A DNA stretch of 64,000 bases from Piscinibacter sp. (GCA_016706565.1 JADJJI010000001.1:124001-188000); one strand, 5' to 3'; counted from the stretch's first letter, positions 18,358 to 27,618 are shown. Made by a program: numbers and translations. The notes: generated by a model not told the origin, from the sequence alone.

Positions 18358-20572
18358 CGCTGCTGCGCGCGCTGCGCCGCGCCTGCAGGAAGCCCGACAT
18401 GTGCTCCGCGATGCGCGTGGCGGCGTGGCCGTCCCACAGTTCGGGCAGGCGACCGCGCTTGCCGCCGTTGAAGATGCAGTCCCACATGGCACGCGTCGCC
18501 AGCGCCTTGTTGCGCCCGACGACGAGGTTGGAGCCCACAGACACCGTCGTCGCGCGCTCCTGCCCGAGGCCGATGGTCAGGCAGGGGATCGACAGCACGG
18601 TGGCCTCTTCCTGCACATTCCACGAATCGGTGATCACGCAGGTGGCGTTGGACATCAGCTGCACCAGCGACGGGTAGCTCTGCGAAGGCAGCGTGGCGAT
18701 GCGCTCGCTGGCGACGATGGCGTCGAGCTTGAAGCGCGAGAGCTGCTCGCGCGTGCGCGTGTGCATCGGCCAGACCAGCGGCACGTCGTGTGCGACGGCG
18801 CGCAGGATCGCGATCAGCTCCGACAGCACCTGGCGGTCGCCCACGTTGGGCATGGCGTCGAGGATGACCACGCCGTAGCCGTTGCGGTCAGACAGCAGGT
18901 TGGCGGGCAGGCCCAGGCGCTCGCGCGGGTTGGCCACCGGCAGCTTGGTGCGCAGGGCGATCTGCAGCGCGTCGGCAAGCGGATTGCCGACGAACTGGAT
19001 GCGCTCGCCGGCGACACCTTCCTGCGCGAGCTGCTGGTTGGCCTGCGGCTCGGCGGTGTAGAGCACGTCGGAGAGCTGGTCGGCCAGGCGCCGGGTGATG
19101 TCGGCCGCGTCGGCATTGCTGCCGCTGCGCAGGCCGGCGCCCACGTGCAGCACCGGCAGGCCCTTGCGGCTGGCCACCAGCCCGCAGGACAGCGCCGCGT
19201 CGCTGCCGTCGAACACGATCACGGCGGCAGGCTGGCAGTGGTCGACGACGAACTCGAAGCGCTTCATCAGCTCGGCGGCCCGGCCGGCATAGGTGCCGCC
19301 GGCGATGCCCAGGCTGACCAGGCGGCCGGCCACGTCGAGGCCGGCGAACATGTCGCGATGCCGCTCGAAGGCACTGTTCGCATAGCAGCGCACCAGCAGC
19401 GTCACCGGCAGTTCGGGCCGGCCCGCGAGGGCATGCATCAGCGCCGCAGCCTTGACGTGCTCGCCTTGCCCACCGACCACGCACAGCAGCGGGCGCGATT
19501 CCTCACCGCTGCGCAGCGGTGGCAGCGCCGGCTGCGCCGCGCCGGGGGGCTCGCCGATGTCAACTTCCAGATCCACGTCGACGGTGGCAGGCGCCGGGGC
19601 CTGCGCGGGGGCCTTGACCTTGATCGGCGCCGAGGGGCGTGCGGGTTTGACGGCTTCGCGCAGCACAGGCAGCGCCGGTGCGGGCGACGGAGCCGGCGTG
19701 GCAACCGGTGCAGGTGCGGCAGACGGCGCCGCGGCGGGCGGCGGCGGTGCCGAGGTGTCGCCGATCTCGGCGCGCAGGTCTTGCGCGGTGGCGGCCACCG
19801 CCTCGACGTCGATCTTGACCTGCGACGACAGGAAGCGCGAGAGCATCAGCCGGTTGCACAGCAGGTTGATGCGCCGCGGGATGCCGCCCGTCCAGCGATG
19901 GATCTCCTCGAAGGCCCCGGGCTCGAAGCTGGGAACGCCGCTCCAGCCGACCTTGGCGAGGCGGTGGCGAATGTAGGCGCCGGTTTCGTTCAGGCCCAGT
20001 GGCCCGAGGTGGCACTGCGCGCTGACACGCTCGCGCAGCGCCAGCAGGTCCCCCGACGCGACCAGGTCGCGCAGTTCCGGCTGGCCCACCAGGCAGATCT
20101 TCAGCGGCGCCCGGCCGGCGACCTTGCCCTTTTCCATCTGCACCAGCCACTCGAAGGCACTGCGGTGCAGGTTCTGCGCTTCGTCGACGATGAGCACGGC
20201 ACGGCGACCGTCCTGCGTCAACGAGGTCAGGAAGTTCTGCAGGATGTCGTTCAGTGCGCCCGGCGTTTCGGCTTTGGCCGGCAACCCGAAGGACATCACC
20301 AGGCTGCGCATCAGTTCGGTATCGTCGAGCTGCGTCGTCAGCACCTGGCCGACCACCAGCCGCGAGGAGTCGAGCTCCGCCAGCAGCGTGCGCACCAGCG
20401 TGGTCTTTCCCGCACCGATCTCGCCGCTGACGACCACGAAACCCGTCGGGTCGGCCAGGCCGCGGCGCAGCGTGGACAGGGCCTCATGGTGGCCCAGGCT
20501 GTCGAAATAGAAGCTCGGGTCGGGGCTGAGCTGGAAGGGCGGCCCGCTGATCCCGAAGTGGGTCTCGTACAT
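18347..20572 (-). CDS. fusion of ExeA/XrtA-associated-type AAA ATPase with a degenerate UDP-GlcNAc 2-epimerase-like domain
   Basis: 741 residues. Residues 1-272: AAA ATPase of the ExeA/general-secretion/exosortase-associated group (MYETHFGISGPPFQLSPDPS opening, Walker A GEIGAGKTT at 50-58, Walker B AVLIVDEAQN near 124-133, sensor GIPRRINLLCNRLML). Residues 273-355: Ala/Pro-rich linker. Residues 360-735: WecB-like GT-B fold. In active WecB enzymes the motifs are HVEAGLRT and PEExNR plus SGGIQEEA; here they read HVGAGLRSG (about 475), ADAADITRR and SWNVQEEA (about 647), so both catalytic Glu and the double Gly are lost. The C-terminal half is therefore probably a nucleotide-sugar-binding or dead enzyme (inference). 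Starts 45 bases after fdsA on the same strand. Confidence 0.8.
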   Translation of the reverse strand: MYETHFGISGPPFQLSPDPSFYFDSLGHHEALSTLRRGLADPTGFVVVSGEIGAGKTTLVRTLLAELDSSRLVVGQVLTTQLDDTELMRSLVMSFGLPAKAETPGALNDILQNFLTSLTQDGRRAVLIVDEAQNLHRSAFEWLVQMEKGKVAGRAPLKICLVGQPELRDLVASGDLLALRERVSAQCHLGPLGLNETGAYIRHRLAKVGWSGVPSFEPGAFEEIHRWTGGIPRRINLLCNRLMLSRFLSSQVKIDVEAVAATAQDLRAEIGDTSAPPPPAAAPSAAPAPVATPAPSPAPALPVLREAVKPARPSAPIKVKAPAQAPAPATVDVDLEVDIGEPPGAAQPALPPLRSGEESRPLLCVVGGQGEHVKAAALMHALAGRPELPVTLLVRCYANSAFERHRDMFAGLDVAGRLVSLGIAGGTYAGRAAELMKRFEFVVDHCQPAAVIVFDGSDAALSCGLVASRKGLPVLHVGAGLRSGSNADAADITRRLADQLSDVLYTAEPQANQQLAQEGVAGERIQFVGNPLADALQIALRTKLPVANPRERLGLPANLLSDRNGYGVVILDAMPNVGDRQVLSELIAILRAVAHDVPLVWPMHTRTREQLSRFKLDAIVASERIATLPSQSYPSLVQLMSNATCVITDSWNVQEEATVLSIPCLTIGLGQERATTVSVGSNLVVGRNKALATRAMWDCIFNGGKRGRLPELWDGHAATRIAEHMSGFLQARRSARSSVTA

Positions 20573-20617
20573 CCTACGAGTATGCCCCGGGCCCGGCCCT
20601 CCCCCGATCCCTTGAAC

Positions 20618-23434
20618 CTAAGCTGGCAGCGCGAAAGCGCGCACCGCCGTGACTTTGAAACCGGGAATTTTCCCGAAAGCGTCGAGCGCCGAACCGGTCA
20701 GCTTGTTGGCCGCCGCCTCCCAGTAGGCGAAGGGCACGAACAGGTGGCCCGGGTTGACGGCCCGCGTCACGTCGGCCACGCCTTCGATCGCGCCGTGGTG
20801 CGACTCCACGCGCAGCACGCCGCCGTGCACCGCGCCCAGGCGCTGCGCATCGTCGGGATGCAGGCTGATGGTGGCCACCGGCGCCAGCGCATCGAGCACG
20901 CCGGCATGGCGCGTCATCGCGCCGGTGTGCCAGTGCTCGAGCACACGGCCGGTGGAGATCACGAACGGGAACTCGCTGTCGGGCTGCTCCGGCCCCGCCA
21001 CGAAACGCGCCGGCACCAGCGTCGCCCGGCCGTCGGCGGTCGGGAAGCTCTCGGTGAAGACGACGGCATGGCCCGGCTGGTCCTCGCGTTCGGCGGGGGT
21101 CACCACGGCGTCCTCGCGCACCAGGCGGCTCCAGGGCACGCCGGCCAGCGGCTCCATCACCGTGCGCATCTCTTCGTAGACGCGTGCCGTGGGCGCTTCG
21201 GCCGCGGCATGGCCATCGCCGTCCTCGGCGCGCCAGTAGTTCCAGCCCAGGCCGAGCCGGCGGCCGACCTGCTCGATCGCCCACAGGTCCTGCCGTGCCT
21301 GGCCCGGCGGCTTGAGCGCCGGGCGGCCGATCTGGATCAGCCGGTCGGTGTTGGTCACGCTGCCCCACTTCTCGGCGAAGGCCGAGGCCGGCAGCACGAC
21401 GTCGGCGAGGATCGCCGTCTCGGTGGCGAAGATGTCCTGCACGACCATGTGCTCGAGCCGCGCCATCGCGGCGCGTGCATGGTCGAGGTCGGGGTCGCTC
21501 ATCGCCGGGTTTTCGCCCTCGACGTACATGCCGGTGATGCGGCCGGCCGCCGCTTCCTTGATGATCTCGACCACCGTGAGGCCCGGCTCGCGGCCGAGCG
21601 GCGTGCCCCACATCGCCTCGAACTGCGCATGCGCGTCATCGCGAACCACGCGCTGGTAGTTGGGGTACATCATCGGGATCAGCCCCGCATCGCTGGCGCC
21701 CTGCACGTTGTTCTGCCCGCGCAGCGGATGGAGCCCGGTGCCCGGGCGGCCGATCTGGCCGGTGAGCAGCGACAGCGCGATCAGGCAGCGTGCGTTGTCG
21801 GTGCCGTGCACGTGCTGGCTGACGCCCATGCCCCACAGGATCATCGAGCCCCTGGACGTCGCGAACGCCCGCGCCACCTCGCGGATCGTGTCCGCATCGA
21901 TGCCGCAGATCTCGGCCATGCGCTCGGGCGTGGCTTCGGCGACGGAAGCTTTCACCGCCTCGTAGCCGTTCACGCGCGCCGCGACGAAGGCTTCGTCGAC
22001 CAGGCCTTCGGCGACGATGACGTGCAGCATGCCAGTCAGCAGCGCCACGTCGGTGTCGGGGCGAAACGCCAGGTGCCATTGCGCGAAGCGCGCCATCGGC
22101 GTGGCGCGCGGGTCGGCCAGGATCAGGCGTGCACCGCGCTGCACCGCGTTCTTGATCCAGCTCGCCGCCACCGGATGGTTGGACGCCGGGTTGGCGCCGA
22201 TGAGCAGGATGACATCGGCCTGCGCCACGTCTTCCACCGGATTCGACACCGCCCCCGAACCAAGCCCCTCGAGCAGCGCGGCGACCGAGCTCGCATGGCA
22301 CAACCGCGTGCAATGGTCGACGTTGTGCGTGCGCATGCCGGTGCGCACCAGTTTCTGGAACAGGTAGGCCTCTTCATTGCTGCCCTTGGCCGAGCCGAAG
22401 CCGGCCAGGCGGCTGGGCGTGCCCGGCGGCGTGGTGTCGCGGATGCGCGCCAGGCCGCCGGCGGCGAGGTCCAGCGCCTCGTCCCAGCTCGCCTCGCGGA
22501 ACAGCGCCGACAACGCCAGCTCACCGCGCTTGAAGCGCTCGATGTCGGCCGGGTCCTTGGCCACGCCGGCGCGGCGCACCAGCGGCGTGGTCAGGCGACG
22601 CTCGTTGTGCACGTAGTCGAAGCCGAAGCGGCCCTTCACGCACAGCCGGCCATGGTTGGCCGGGCCGTCGCGGCCGGTGACGACGTGGATCTTCTCCTCG
22701 CCTTGGCTGTCGTGACCGACGTGCAGCGTCAGCTGGCAGCCGACGCCGCAGTACGGGCACACCGATTCGACCTCTCGATCGATCTTCGCCAGGCCCGCGC
22801 CACGCGCGGGCATCAGCGCGCCGGTCGGGCAGGCCTGCACGCACTCGCCGCAGGCCACGCAGCTCGACGCGACAACGGCGTCGTCCTGGTCGAACACGAT
22901 CTTCGCGTGCGCGCCGCGCATCGCCAGGCCGAGCACGTCGTTGACCTGGATGTCGCGGCAGGCGCGGATGCAGCGCGTGCACTGGATGCAGGCGTCGAGG
23001 TTGACCTCGAAGGCCGGGTGCGAGGCGTCCTTCGCCACCGGTGCGCGGCCCGGCAGGCGGCCGCGCGGCACCTTCCATTTGTCGGCCCAGAAGAGCAGCT
23101 CCGACTCATGCGTGTGCTCGGCACTGGCCACGCCGGCATCGCTGGTCAGCAGCTCCAGCACCATCTTCTGCGCGGCGACGGCGCGATCGCTGGCGCTGTC
23201 CACCGTCATGCCCGGCGTGGGCGTGCGGCAGCACGAGGGCGCGAGCGTGCGTTCGCCCTTCACCTCGACGACGCAGGCACGGCAGTTGCCCGCCGGCTCG
23301 AGACCGTTCTTCGCGCACAGGTGCGGAATGCGCACGCCCGAGCGCTTGGCGACGTTGAGAAGGGTCTCGCCCGGCGCCGCGGCGACCGTCTTGCCGTTGA
23401 GCGAGAACTCGATGAAGTCGACCGGCTTGTTCAT
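20618..23434 (-). CDS. fdsA: NAD-dependent formate dehydrogenase, molybdopterin alpha subunit
   Basis: 938 residues. Order of domains: 2Fe-2S ferredoxin-like (Cys in HLCAKNGLEPAGNCRACVVE and SCCRTP, residues 1-90), His/Cys-type and two 4Fe-4S clusters (CIQCTRCIRACRD, CVACGECVQACPTGAL), a 4Fe-4S segment VCPYCGVGCQL near 230, then the bis-MGD oxidoreductase body with DHCTRLCHASSV carrying the Cys that would ligate Mo, and a C-terminal dinucleotide-binding domain (HAGVLDALAPVATISLHPDD). Oxidises formate to CO2; electrons pass through the clusters to the NuoE/F-type partner. Cys rather than selenocysteine; no in-frame TGA. The start overlaps the partner's stop by 4 bp. Confidence 0.92.
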   Translation of the reverse strand: MNKPVDFIEFSLNGKTVAAAPGETLLNVAKRSGVRIPHLCAKNGLEPAGNCRACVVEVKGERTLAPSCCRTPTPGMTVDSASDRAVAAQKMVLELLTSDAGVASAEHTHESELLFWADKWKVPRGRLPGRAPVAKDASHPAFEVNLDACIQCTRCIRACRDIQVNDVLGLAMRGAHAKIVFDQDDAVVASSCVACGECVQACPTGALMPARGAGLAKIDREVESVCPYCGVGCQLTLHVGHDSQGEEKIHVVTGRDGPANHGRLCVKGRFGFDYVHNERRLTTPLVRRAGVAKDPADIERFKRGELALSALFREASWDEALDLAAGGLARIRDTTPPGTPSRLAGFGSAKGSNEEAYLFQKLVRTGMRTHNVDHCTRLCHASSVAALLEGLGSGAVSNPVEDVAQADVILLIGANPASNHPVAASWIKNAVQRGARLILADPRATPMARFAQWHLAFRPDTDVALLTGMLHVIVAEGLVDEAFVAARVNGYEAVKASVAEATPERMAEICGIDADTIREVARAFATSRGSMILWGMGVSQHVHGTDNARCLIALSLLTGQIGRPGTGLHPLRGQNNVQGASDAGLIPMMYPNYQRVVRDDAHAQFEAMWGTPLGREPGLTVVEIIKEAAAGRITGMYVEGENPAMSDPDLDHARAAMARLEHMVVQDIFATETAILADVVLPASAFAEKWGSVTNTDRLIQIGRPALKPPGQARQDLWAIEQVGRRLGLGWNYWRAEDGDGHAAAEAPTARVYEEMRTVMEPLAGVPWSRLVREDAVVTPAEREDQPGHAVVFTESFPTADGRATLVPARFVAGPEQPDSEFPFVISTGRVLEHWHTGAMTRHAGVLDALAPVATISLHPDDAQRLGAVHGGVLRVESHHGAIEGVADVTRAVNPGHLFVPFAYWEAAANKLTGSALDAFGKIPGFKVTAVRAFALPA

Positions 23435-25161
23435 TGCGCCCCCAGCTCGTGCGGGAAGTAGCGGACCACGCAGTCCACCGGGTTCGGTGCGGCCTGCCCG
23501 AGGCCGCAGATCGACGCGTCGCGCATCACCTGCGAGAGTTCGGCGAGCAGCGCCGTGTCCCAGCGGTCATGCTCGATCAACGCGCGCGTCTTGGTGGTCC
23601 CGGCGCGGCAGGGCGTGCATTGGCCGCAGGACTCGTCCTCGAAGAAGCGCATCAGGTTGCGTGCCGCATCGACGGCGCGGTCGACGTGCGTGGCGCTCTT
23701 CGTCAGCACCATCACCGCCGCCGAGCCGATGAAGCAGCCGTGCGGCTGCAGCGTGTCGAAGTCCAGCGGGATGTCGGCCAGCGAGGCCGGCAGGATGCCC
23801 CCGGAGGCGCCACCGGGAAGGTAGCCGTACAGTTCGTGCCCCTCGGGCAGCCCGCCGCAGTATTCGTCGACCAGCTCGCGCAACGTGATGCCCGCCGGTG
23901 CCAGCTTGACGCCCGGCTCGCGCACGCGGCCGGACACCGAGAAGGAGCGAAGGCCGTGGCGGCCGTGCCGGCCGTGGGAGGCGAACCACTGCGGGCCGCG
24001 CTCGACGATGTCGCGCACCCAGAACAGCGTCTCGAAGTTGTGCTCCAGCGTCGGCCGGCCGAACAGGCCGACCTGCGCCACGTAGGGCGGCCGCAGCCGC
24101 GGCATGCCGCGCTTGCCCTCGATCGACTCGATCATCGCGGACTCCTCGCCGCAGATGTAGGCGCCGGCGCCGCGGCGCAGTTCGATCTCGGGCAGGTTCG
24201 GAACCGGCGGGTTCGCGCGCAGCGCGGCGAGTTCGCGCTCGAGCAGCGCGCGGCAGCCGTGGTACTCGTCGCGCAGGTAGACGAAGATCCTGTCGATGCC
24301 CACCGCCCAGGCGGCGACCAGCATGCCTTCGACGAAGCGGTGCGGGTCGCGCTCGAGGTAGGTGCGGTCCTTGAAGGTGCCGGGCTCGCCCTCGTCGATG
24401 TTCACCGCCATCAGCCGCGGCGCCGCCTCGGCGCGCACGATGCGCCACTTGCGGCCGGCCGGGAAACCGGCGCCGCCCAGGCCCCGCAGGCCCGAGTCCT
24501 CCATCGTCTTGATGACCGACTCGACGTCGCGCGTGCCGGCGTGGCAGTCGCGCAGCAGACGGTATCCGCCCTGCGCCTGGTAGGCGGCCATATCGATGGC
24601 ATCGGGCAAGTTGTCGCCTCGTTGATTCGCCTCGACCAGCGCCTGCACCATGGCCGCATCGGCCTTCGGCACGGCGCGCTGGTGAACCACCGCCACCGGC
24701 GCCTGCTCGCAGCGGCCCACGCAGGGCGCCTCGAGCACGCGAACCTCGGCGCCGAGCAGCGCCGGCAACTTTGCCAGCAGCGCTTGCGCGCCCGCCAGTT
24801 CGCAGGACAGGCCATTGCACACCCGCACGGTGAGCTTCGGCGCGGCGGCGTAGCCCCCCTGGGCGTCCTCGCGCACCACGTCGAAGTGGTGATAGAAGCT
24901 CGCCACTTCGTAGACCTCGACCTGCGACAGCTTGAGCAGCTGCGCCAGCGCCGCGAGGTGGTCACTGCGCAGCTGGCCGTGGCGGTCGTTCAGGGCATGC
25001 AGGTGCTCGATCAGCAGGTCGCGGCGCAGCGGCATCGCGCCCAGCGCCTCGCGCACCTCGTCGAGCGTGGCGGAGGCCACGCTGCGGCCGTTGCGGCGGG
25101 CCTGCTTGCGGCGCGGCAACTGGTCGCTGACCTTTTGCAGCGGGATCGCGGTCGTGTTCAT
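23431..25161 (-). CDS. formate dehydrogenase beta subunit, NuoE-NuoF (FdsG-FdsB) fusion
   Basis: 576 residues. Residues about 30-185: thioredoxin-like 2Fe-2S domain as in NuoE/FdsG (CNGLSC and APCVGRC). Residues about 210-576: NuoF/FdsB diaphorase with GLRGLGGAGFPAGRKWRIVR (NADH site), NIDEGEPGTFKDRTYLERDP (FMN site), CGEESAMIESIEGKRG and the 4Fe-4S motif ESCGQCTPCRAGT. It passes electrons from the molybdenum subunit to NAD. In Cupriavidus-type complexes these domains are two genes (fdsG, fdsB); here they are one. ATG 25161 is where similarity begins. No fdsC/fdhD or fdsD-like gene follows in this window. Confidence 0.9.
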   Translation of the reverse strand: MNTTAIPLQKVSDQLPRRKQARRNGRSVASATLDEVREALGAMPLRRDLLIEHLHALNDRHGQLRSDHLAALAQLLKLSQVEVYEVASFYHHFDVVREDAQGGYAAAPKLTVRVCNGLSCELAGAQALLAKLPALLGAEVRVLEAPCVGRCEQAPVAVVHQRAVPKADAAMVQALVEANQRGDNLPDAIDMAAYQAQGGYRLLRDCHAGTRDVESVIKTMEDSGLRGLGGAGFPAGRKWRIVRAEAAPRLMAVNIDEGEPGTFKDRTYLERDPHRFVEGMLVAAWAVGIDRIFVYLRDEYHGCRALLERELAALRANPPVPNLPEIELRRGAGAYICGEESAMIESIEGKRGMPRLRPPYVAQVGLFGRPTLEHNFETLFWVRDIVERGPQWFASHGRHGRHGLRSFSVSGRVREPGVKLAPAGITLRELVDEYCGGLPEGHELYGYLPGGASGGILPASLADIPLDFDTLQPHGCFIGSAAVMVLTKSATHVDRAVDAARNLMRFFEDESCGQCTPCRAGTTKTRALIEHDRWDTALLAELSQVMRDASICGLGQAAPNPVDCVVRYFPHELGAQ

Positions 25162-25213
25162 GGGCCGGCAGGGTACGGCCGAGGTCACGGCACAATATGT
25201 TCCGGATTGCATA

Positions 25214-26287
25214 ATGAACATCACCCTCCGTCCCCAATGGGACGTCGGCCCGCCCGGCGGTGCCCGCGTCGACACCACCGCCCTGCTGGCGCTGCTGTCC
25301 GGCGTGCAGGAGACCGGCTCGCTGGCGCAGGCCGCGCGGGGTGTCGGGCAGTCGTACCGCCATGCCTGGGGCCTGGTGAAGGGCGCCGAGGCGCTGTTCG
25401 GCGCGCCGCTGATCGACTCCGGACGCGGCCGCGGCTCCACGCTCACCGAACTGGCGCACAAGCTGATCTGGGCCGACCGGCGCATTGCGGCGCGCCTGTC
25501 GCCGCTGCTGGAGTCGCTGGCCTCGGAGCTGGAGCGTGACCTCGACCGCAGCCTGACGCCGCAGCGTTCGGCCGTGCGCATCGACGCCAGCCACGGTTTC
25601 GCCGTCGCGCGGCTGCTCGAACAGATGCACGCCACGCAGCTGCCCGTCGAGCTGCGCTACCGCAACAGCCTGGAGTCGGTGGCCTCCCTGGCGCGCGGTG
25701 ACTGCGACCTGGCCGGCCTGCACGTGCCGATCGGCGAGTTCGAGGCTCATGCGCTGCGCCGCTACCTGCGCTGGCTGCGCGCCGACACGCATTGCCTGGT
25801 ACACGTGGCGGTGCGCACGCAGGGCCTGTTCGTCGCGCGCGACAACCCGAAGAAGGTGCGCGGCATCGCCGACCTGACCCGCGCTGACCTGCGCTTCGTC
25901 AACCGGCCCGAGGGCTCCGGCACGCGCGTGCTCACCGAACTGCTGCTGGAGCGCGAGCACATCCCCGAGAGCGCCGTGCTCGGCTTCGACGACACCGAGC
26001 TGACGCACGCCGCGGTGGCGGCCTACATCGCCAGCGGCATGGCCGACGTCGGCATCGGCGTGCAGACCGCGGCGCAGCGTTTCGGCCTGCACTTCATCCC
26101 GCTGCTGCGTGAACGCTACTTCTTCGCGCTGCGCATCGCCGCCCTCGAACAGCCCCACGTGAAGGCGGTGCTGACCATGCTGGGCTCGCCCGCATCGCGC
26201 GCGGCGATCGCCTCGCTGGCGGGCTACCACGCGGCCGAAACCGGGCGCATCCAGCGCCTGGGCGAGGCGTTCGAACGGCTGCCCTGA
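25214..26287 (+). CDS. ModE/LysR-type transcriptional regulator with periplasmic-binding-protein-like sensor domain
   Basis: 357 residues. Residues 20-110: winged helix-turn-helix of ModE/LysR type (ALLSGVQETGSLAQAARGVG, then QSYRHAWGLVKGAE and the wing SGRGRGSTLTELAHKL). Residues 120-345: PBP-like domain (RIDASHGFAVARLLEQM, NRPEGSGTRVLTELLL, GMADVGIGVQTAA), related to molybdate/tungstate-type PBP domains attached to regulators. Divergent from the formate dehydrogenase with only 52 bases between starts; a TATG-N10-CATA dyad (25196-25213) spans that gap. Likely controls fds in response to molybdate or formate (inference). Confidence 0.82.
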   Translation: MNITLRPQWDVGPPGGARVDTTALLALLSGVQETGSLAQAARGVGQSYRHAWGLVKGAEALFGAPLIDSGRGRGSTLTELAHKLIWADRRIAARLSPLLESLASELERDLDRSLTPQRSAVRIDASHGFAVARLLEQMHATQLPVELRYRNSLESVASLARGDCDLAGLHVPIGEFEAHALRRYLRWLRADTHCLVHVAVRTQGLFVARDNPKKVRGIADLTRADLRFVNRPEGSGTRVLTELLLEREHIPESAVLGFDDTELTHAAVAAYIASGMADVGIGVQTAAQRFGLHFIPLLRERYFFALRIAALEQPHVKAVLTMLGSPASRAAIASLAGYHAAETGRIQRLGEAFERLP

Positions 26288-26302
26288 ACGTCAGCGCGCC
26301 GC

Positions 26303-27292
26303 TCAGGCGTGCACTTGCGGGATCGGCTCGACCAGCTCCGGCCGCGCGTGCAGGTAGTGCGTGGTGCGGCGCTTGGCCTCGATGTCGCCGTAGATGCGCT
26401 GGGCGTGCGTTTCATCGAGGCCCAGCGCCTTGGCGAGTTCGGCGGCCGGCCGGCCATGGTTGTGCGCCCAAACCGCCAGGTCCATCTGCGCATACGGCAG
26501 CGCGAAGTAGAACTCGTCCTGGCCCTGCGAGAGCGTATAGGTGTCGGTGGTGGGCACCGCGTTGCACACCTCCTCCGGCGCGCCGAGGTGTCGGGCCATC
26601 GCGTAGACCTGCGTCTTGTACAGGTGCGCGATCGGCTTGAGGTCGGCCGCGCCGTCGCCGTTCTTGACGAAGAAACCCTGGTCGTACTCGAGCCGGTTGG
26701 GGGTGCCGATGACGGCGTAGTTCAGGCGGTCGGCATGGAAGTACTCCATGGTCTTGCGAATGCGCTGCTTGAAGTTGGTGGCCGCCACGATCTGCAGGTA
26801 TTCCTTCACCGGCAGCCGGGCTTCGTGCATCTGGCCGTCGGGCGACTGCACCACCAGCTTGAAGAAGTTGATGCCGCGCTCGGTGCCGCCGGCGATGACG
26901 ATCTTGTTCTTCCAGCCGTCGCCGTAGGCCGGGAAGACACGCCGGATCGCTTCATCGCGCTTCTCGTAGCAGCCCAGGCCTTCGAGCGCGGGCGCGATGT
27001 CCTGCACCTCGTACGAGATGCCCAGGTGCTCGGCGAGCATGCGGCCGCGGTGCGAACTGAAGGAGCTGGAGTCGCGCTCGGGCAGCAGCAGGCCGAAGAC
27101 CTTCTTCGGGCCGAGCGCATGCACCGCCAGGCAGGCACATGCCGAGCTGTCGATGCCGCCGGACATGGCCACGACGACGCCGCGGCGGTGCAGCTTGTTG
27201 GACAAGGTGTCGACCATCCAGCGGCCGATGCGGTCGGCCTCGGCGGCCAGGTCGATCTTCAGCACCTCGGGGCTCAGGGTGGGTTGGCTCAT
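26303..27292 (-). CDS. nadE: NAD(+) synthase-like, ammonia-dependent
   Basis: 329 residues. PP-loop ATPase motif VVAMSGGIDSSACACLAV near residue 42; NadE elements FKQRIRKTMEYFHAD, GTPNRLEYDQGFFVKNGDGAADLKPIAHLYKTQV-type core (the GD-x-x-AD-x-x-P segment), and VPTTDTYTLSQGQDEFYFALPY. There is no N-terminal glutaminase domain, so it would use free ammonia. It adenylates a carboxylate (nicotinate adenine dinucleotide in true NadE) and amidates it. ATG 27292 lies 28 bases after the carrier-protein stop. Being last in an acyl carrier/AMP ligase/asparagine-synthase unit, it may have been recruited for envelope sugar or lipid amidation rather than housekeeping NAD synthesis; a second nadE elsewhere would support that. 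Confidence 0.75.
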   Translation of the reverse strand: MSQPTLSPEVLKIDLAAEADRIGRWMVDTLSNKLHRRGVVVAMSGGIDSSACACLAVHALGPKKVFGLLLPERDSSSFSSHRGRMLAEHLGISYEVQDIAPALEGLGCYEKRDEAIRRVFPAYGDGWKNKIVIAGGTERGINFFKLVVQSPDGQMHEARLPVKEYLQIVAATNFKQRIRKTMEYFHADRLNYAVIGTPNRLEYDQGFFVKNGDGAADLKPIAHLYKTQVYAMARHLGAPEEVCNAVPTTDTYTLSQGQDEFYFALPYAQMDLAVWAHNHGRPAAELAKALGLDETHAQRIYGDIEAKRRTTHYLHARPELVEPIPQVHA

Positions 27293-27320
27293 GGCTCGGT
27301 CCTCGTTCGTGTTCTCGGTT

Positions 27321-27572
27321 TCAGGCGGCGAGCTTGCGCGCGACGAAAGCATCGATCGCGTCGAGCGAATCGAGGTTCTCGGGAACCATCTCCTCGTCCT
27401 TCACGGCGATGCCATAGGTCTCCTCGAGGTGCGAGATCAGCTCGAGAAAGCCGGTCGAGTCGAGGATGTGCAACTCCATGAAGGAGTCACCGTCGGCGAA
27501 CTTCGTGCCGTTGCTGCCCATGATGAAGTTGTCCTGGATGTACTGGCGCAGCGCGGCCTTGTGGTCTGCCAT
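27321..27572 (-). CDS. acyl carrier protein-like (phosphopantetheine-binding)
   Basis: 83 residues, MADHKAALRQYIQDNFIMG start. The phosphopantetheine Ser is in LDSTGFLELI (residues about 37-46), followed by the acidic recognition helix SHLEETYGI and the C-terminal helix DSLDAIDAFVARKL. Size and motif fit a free-standing carrier protein. It is translated directly after the AMP-dependent ligase (46-base gap), so the ligase is the likely loader of its acyl or aminoacyl cargo (inference). Confidence 0.85.
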   Translation of the reverse strand: MADHKAALRQYIQDNFIMGSNGTKFADGDSFMELHILDSTGFLELISHLEETYGIAVKDEEMVPENLDSLDAIDAFVARKLAA

Positions 27573-27618
27573 GTAGGTTCTCCTGTGATGATCGTGATGC
27601 GCCGACACCGTTCGGTGT

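Noticed and set aside
18347-19510. Active UDP-GlcNAc 2-epimerase (wecB) as the call for the C-terminal half
   Set aside because: Key Glu residues and the double Gly of the UDP-binding loop are not conserved.
18401-23461. 1686-codon open frame on the plus strand
   Set aside because: It is antisense to the ATPase fusion and fdsA, both of which have strong family motifs. High-GC coding DNA commonly leaves long open antisense frames; the translation is Arg/His/Gly-rich without recognisable domains.
25196-25213. Strong operator between fds and its regulator
   Set aside because: The dyad TATG-N10-CATA has only 4-bp arms; kept as a note in the regulator entry, not as a feature.
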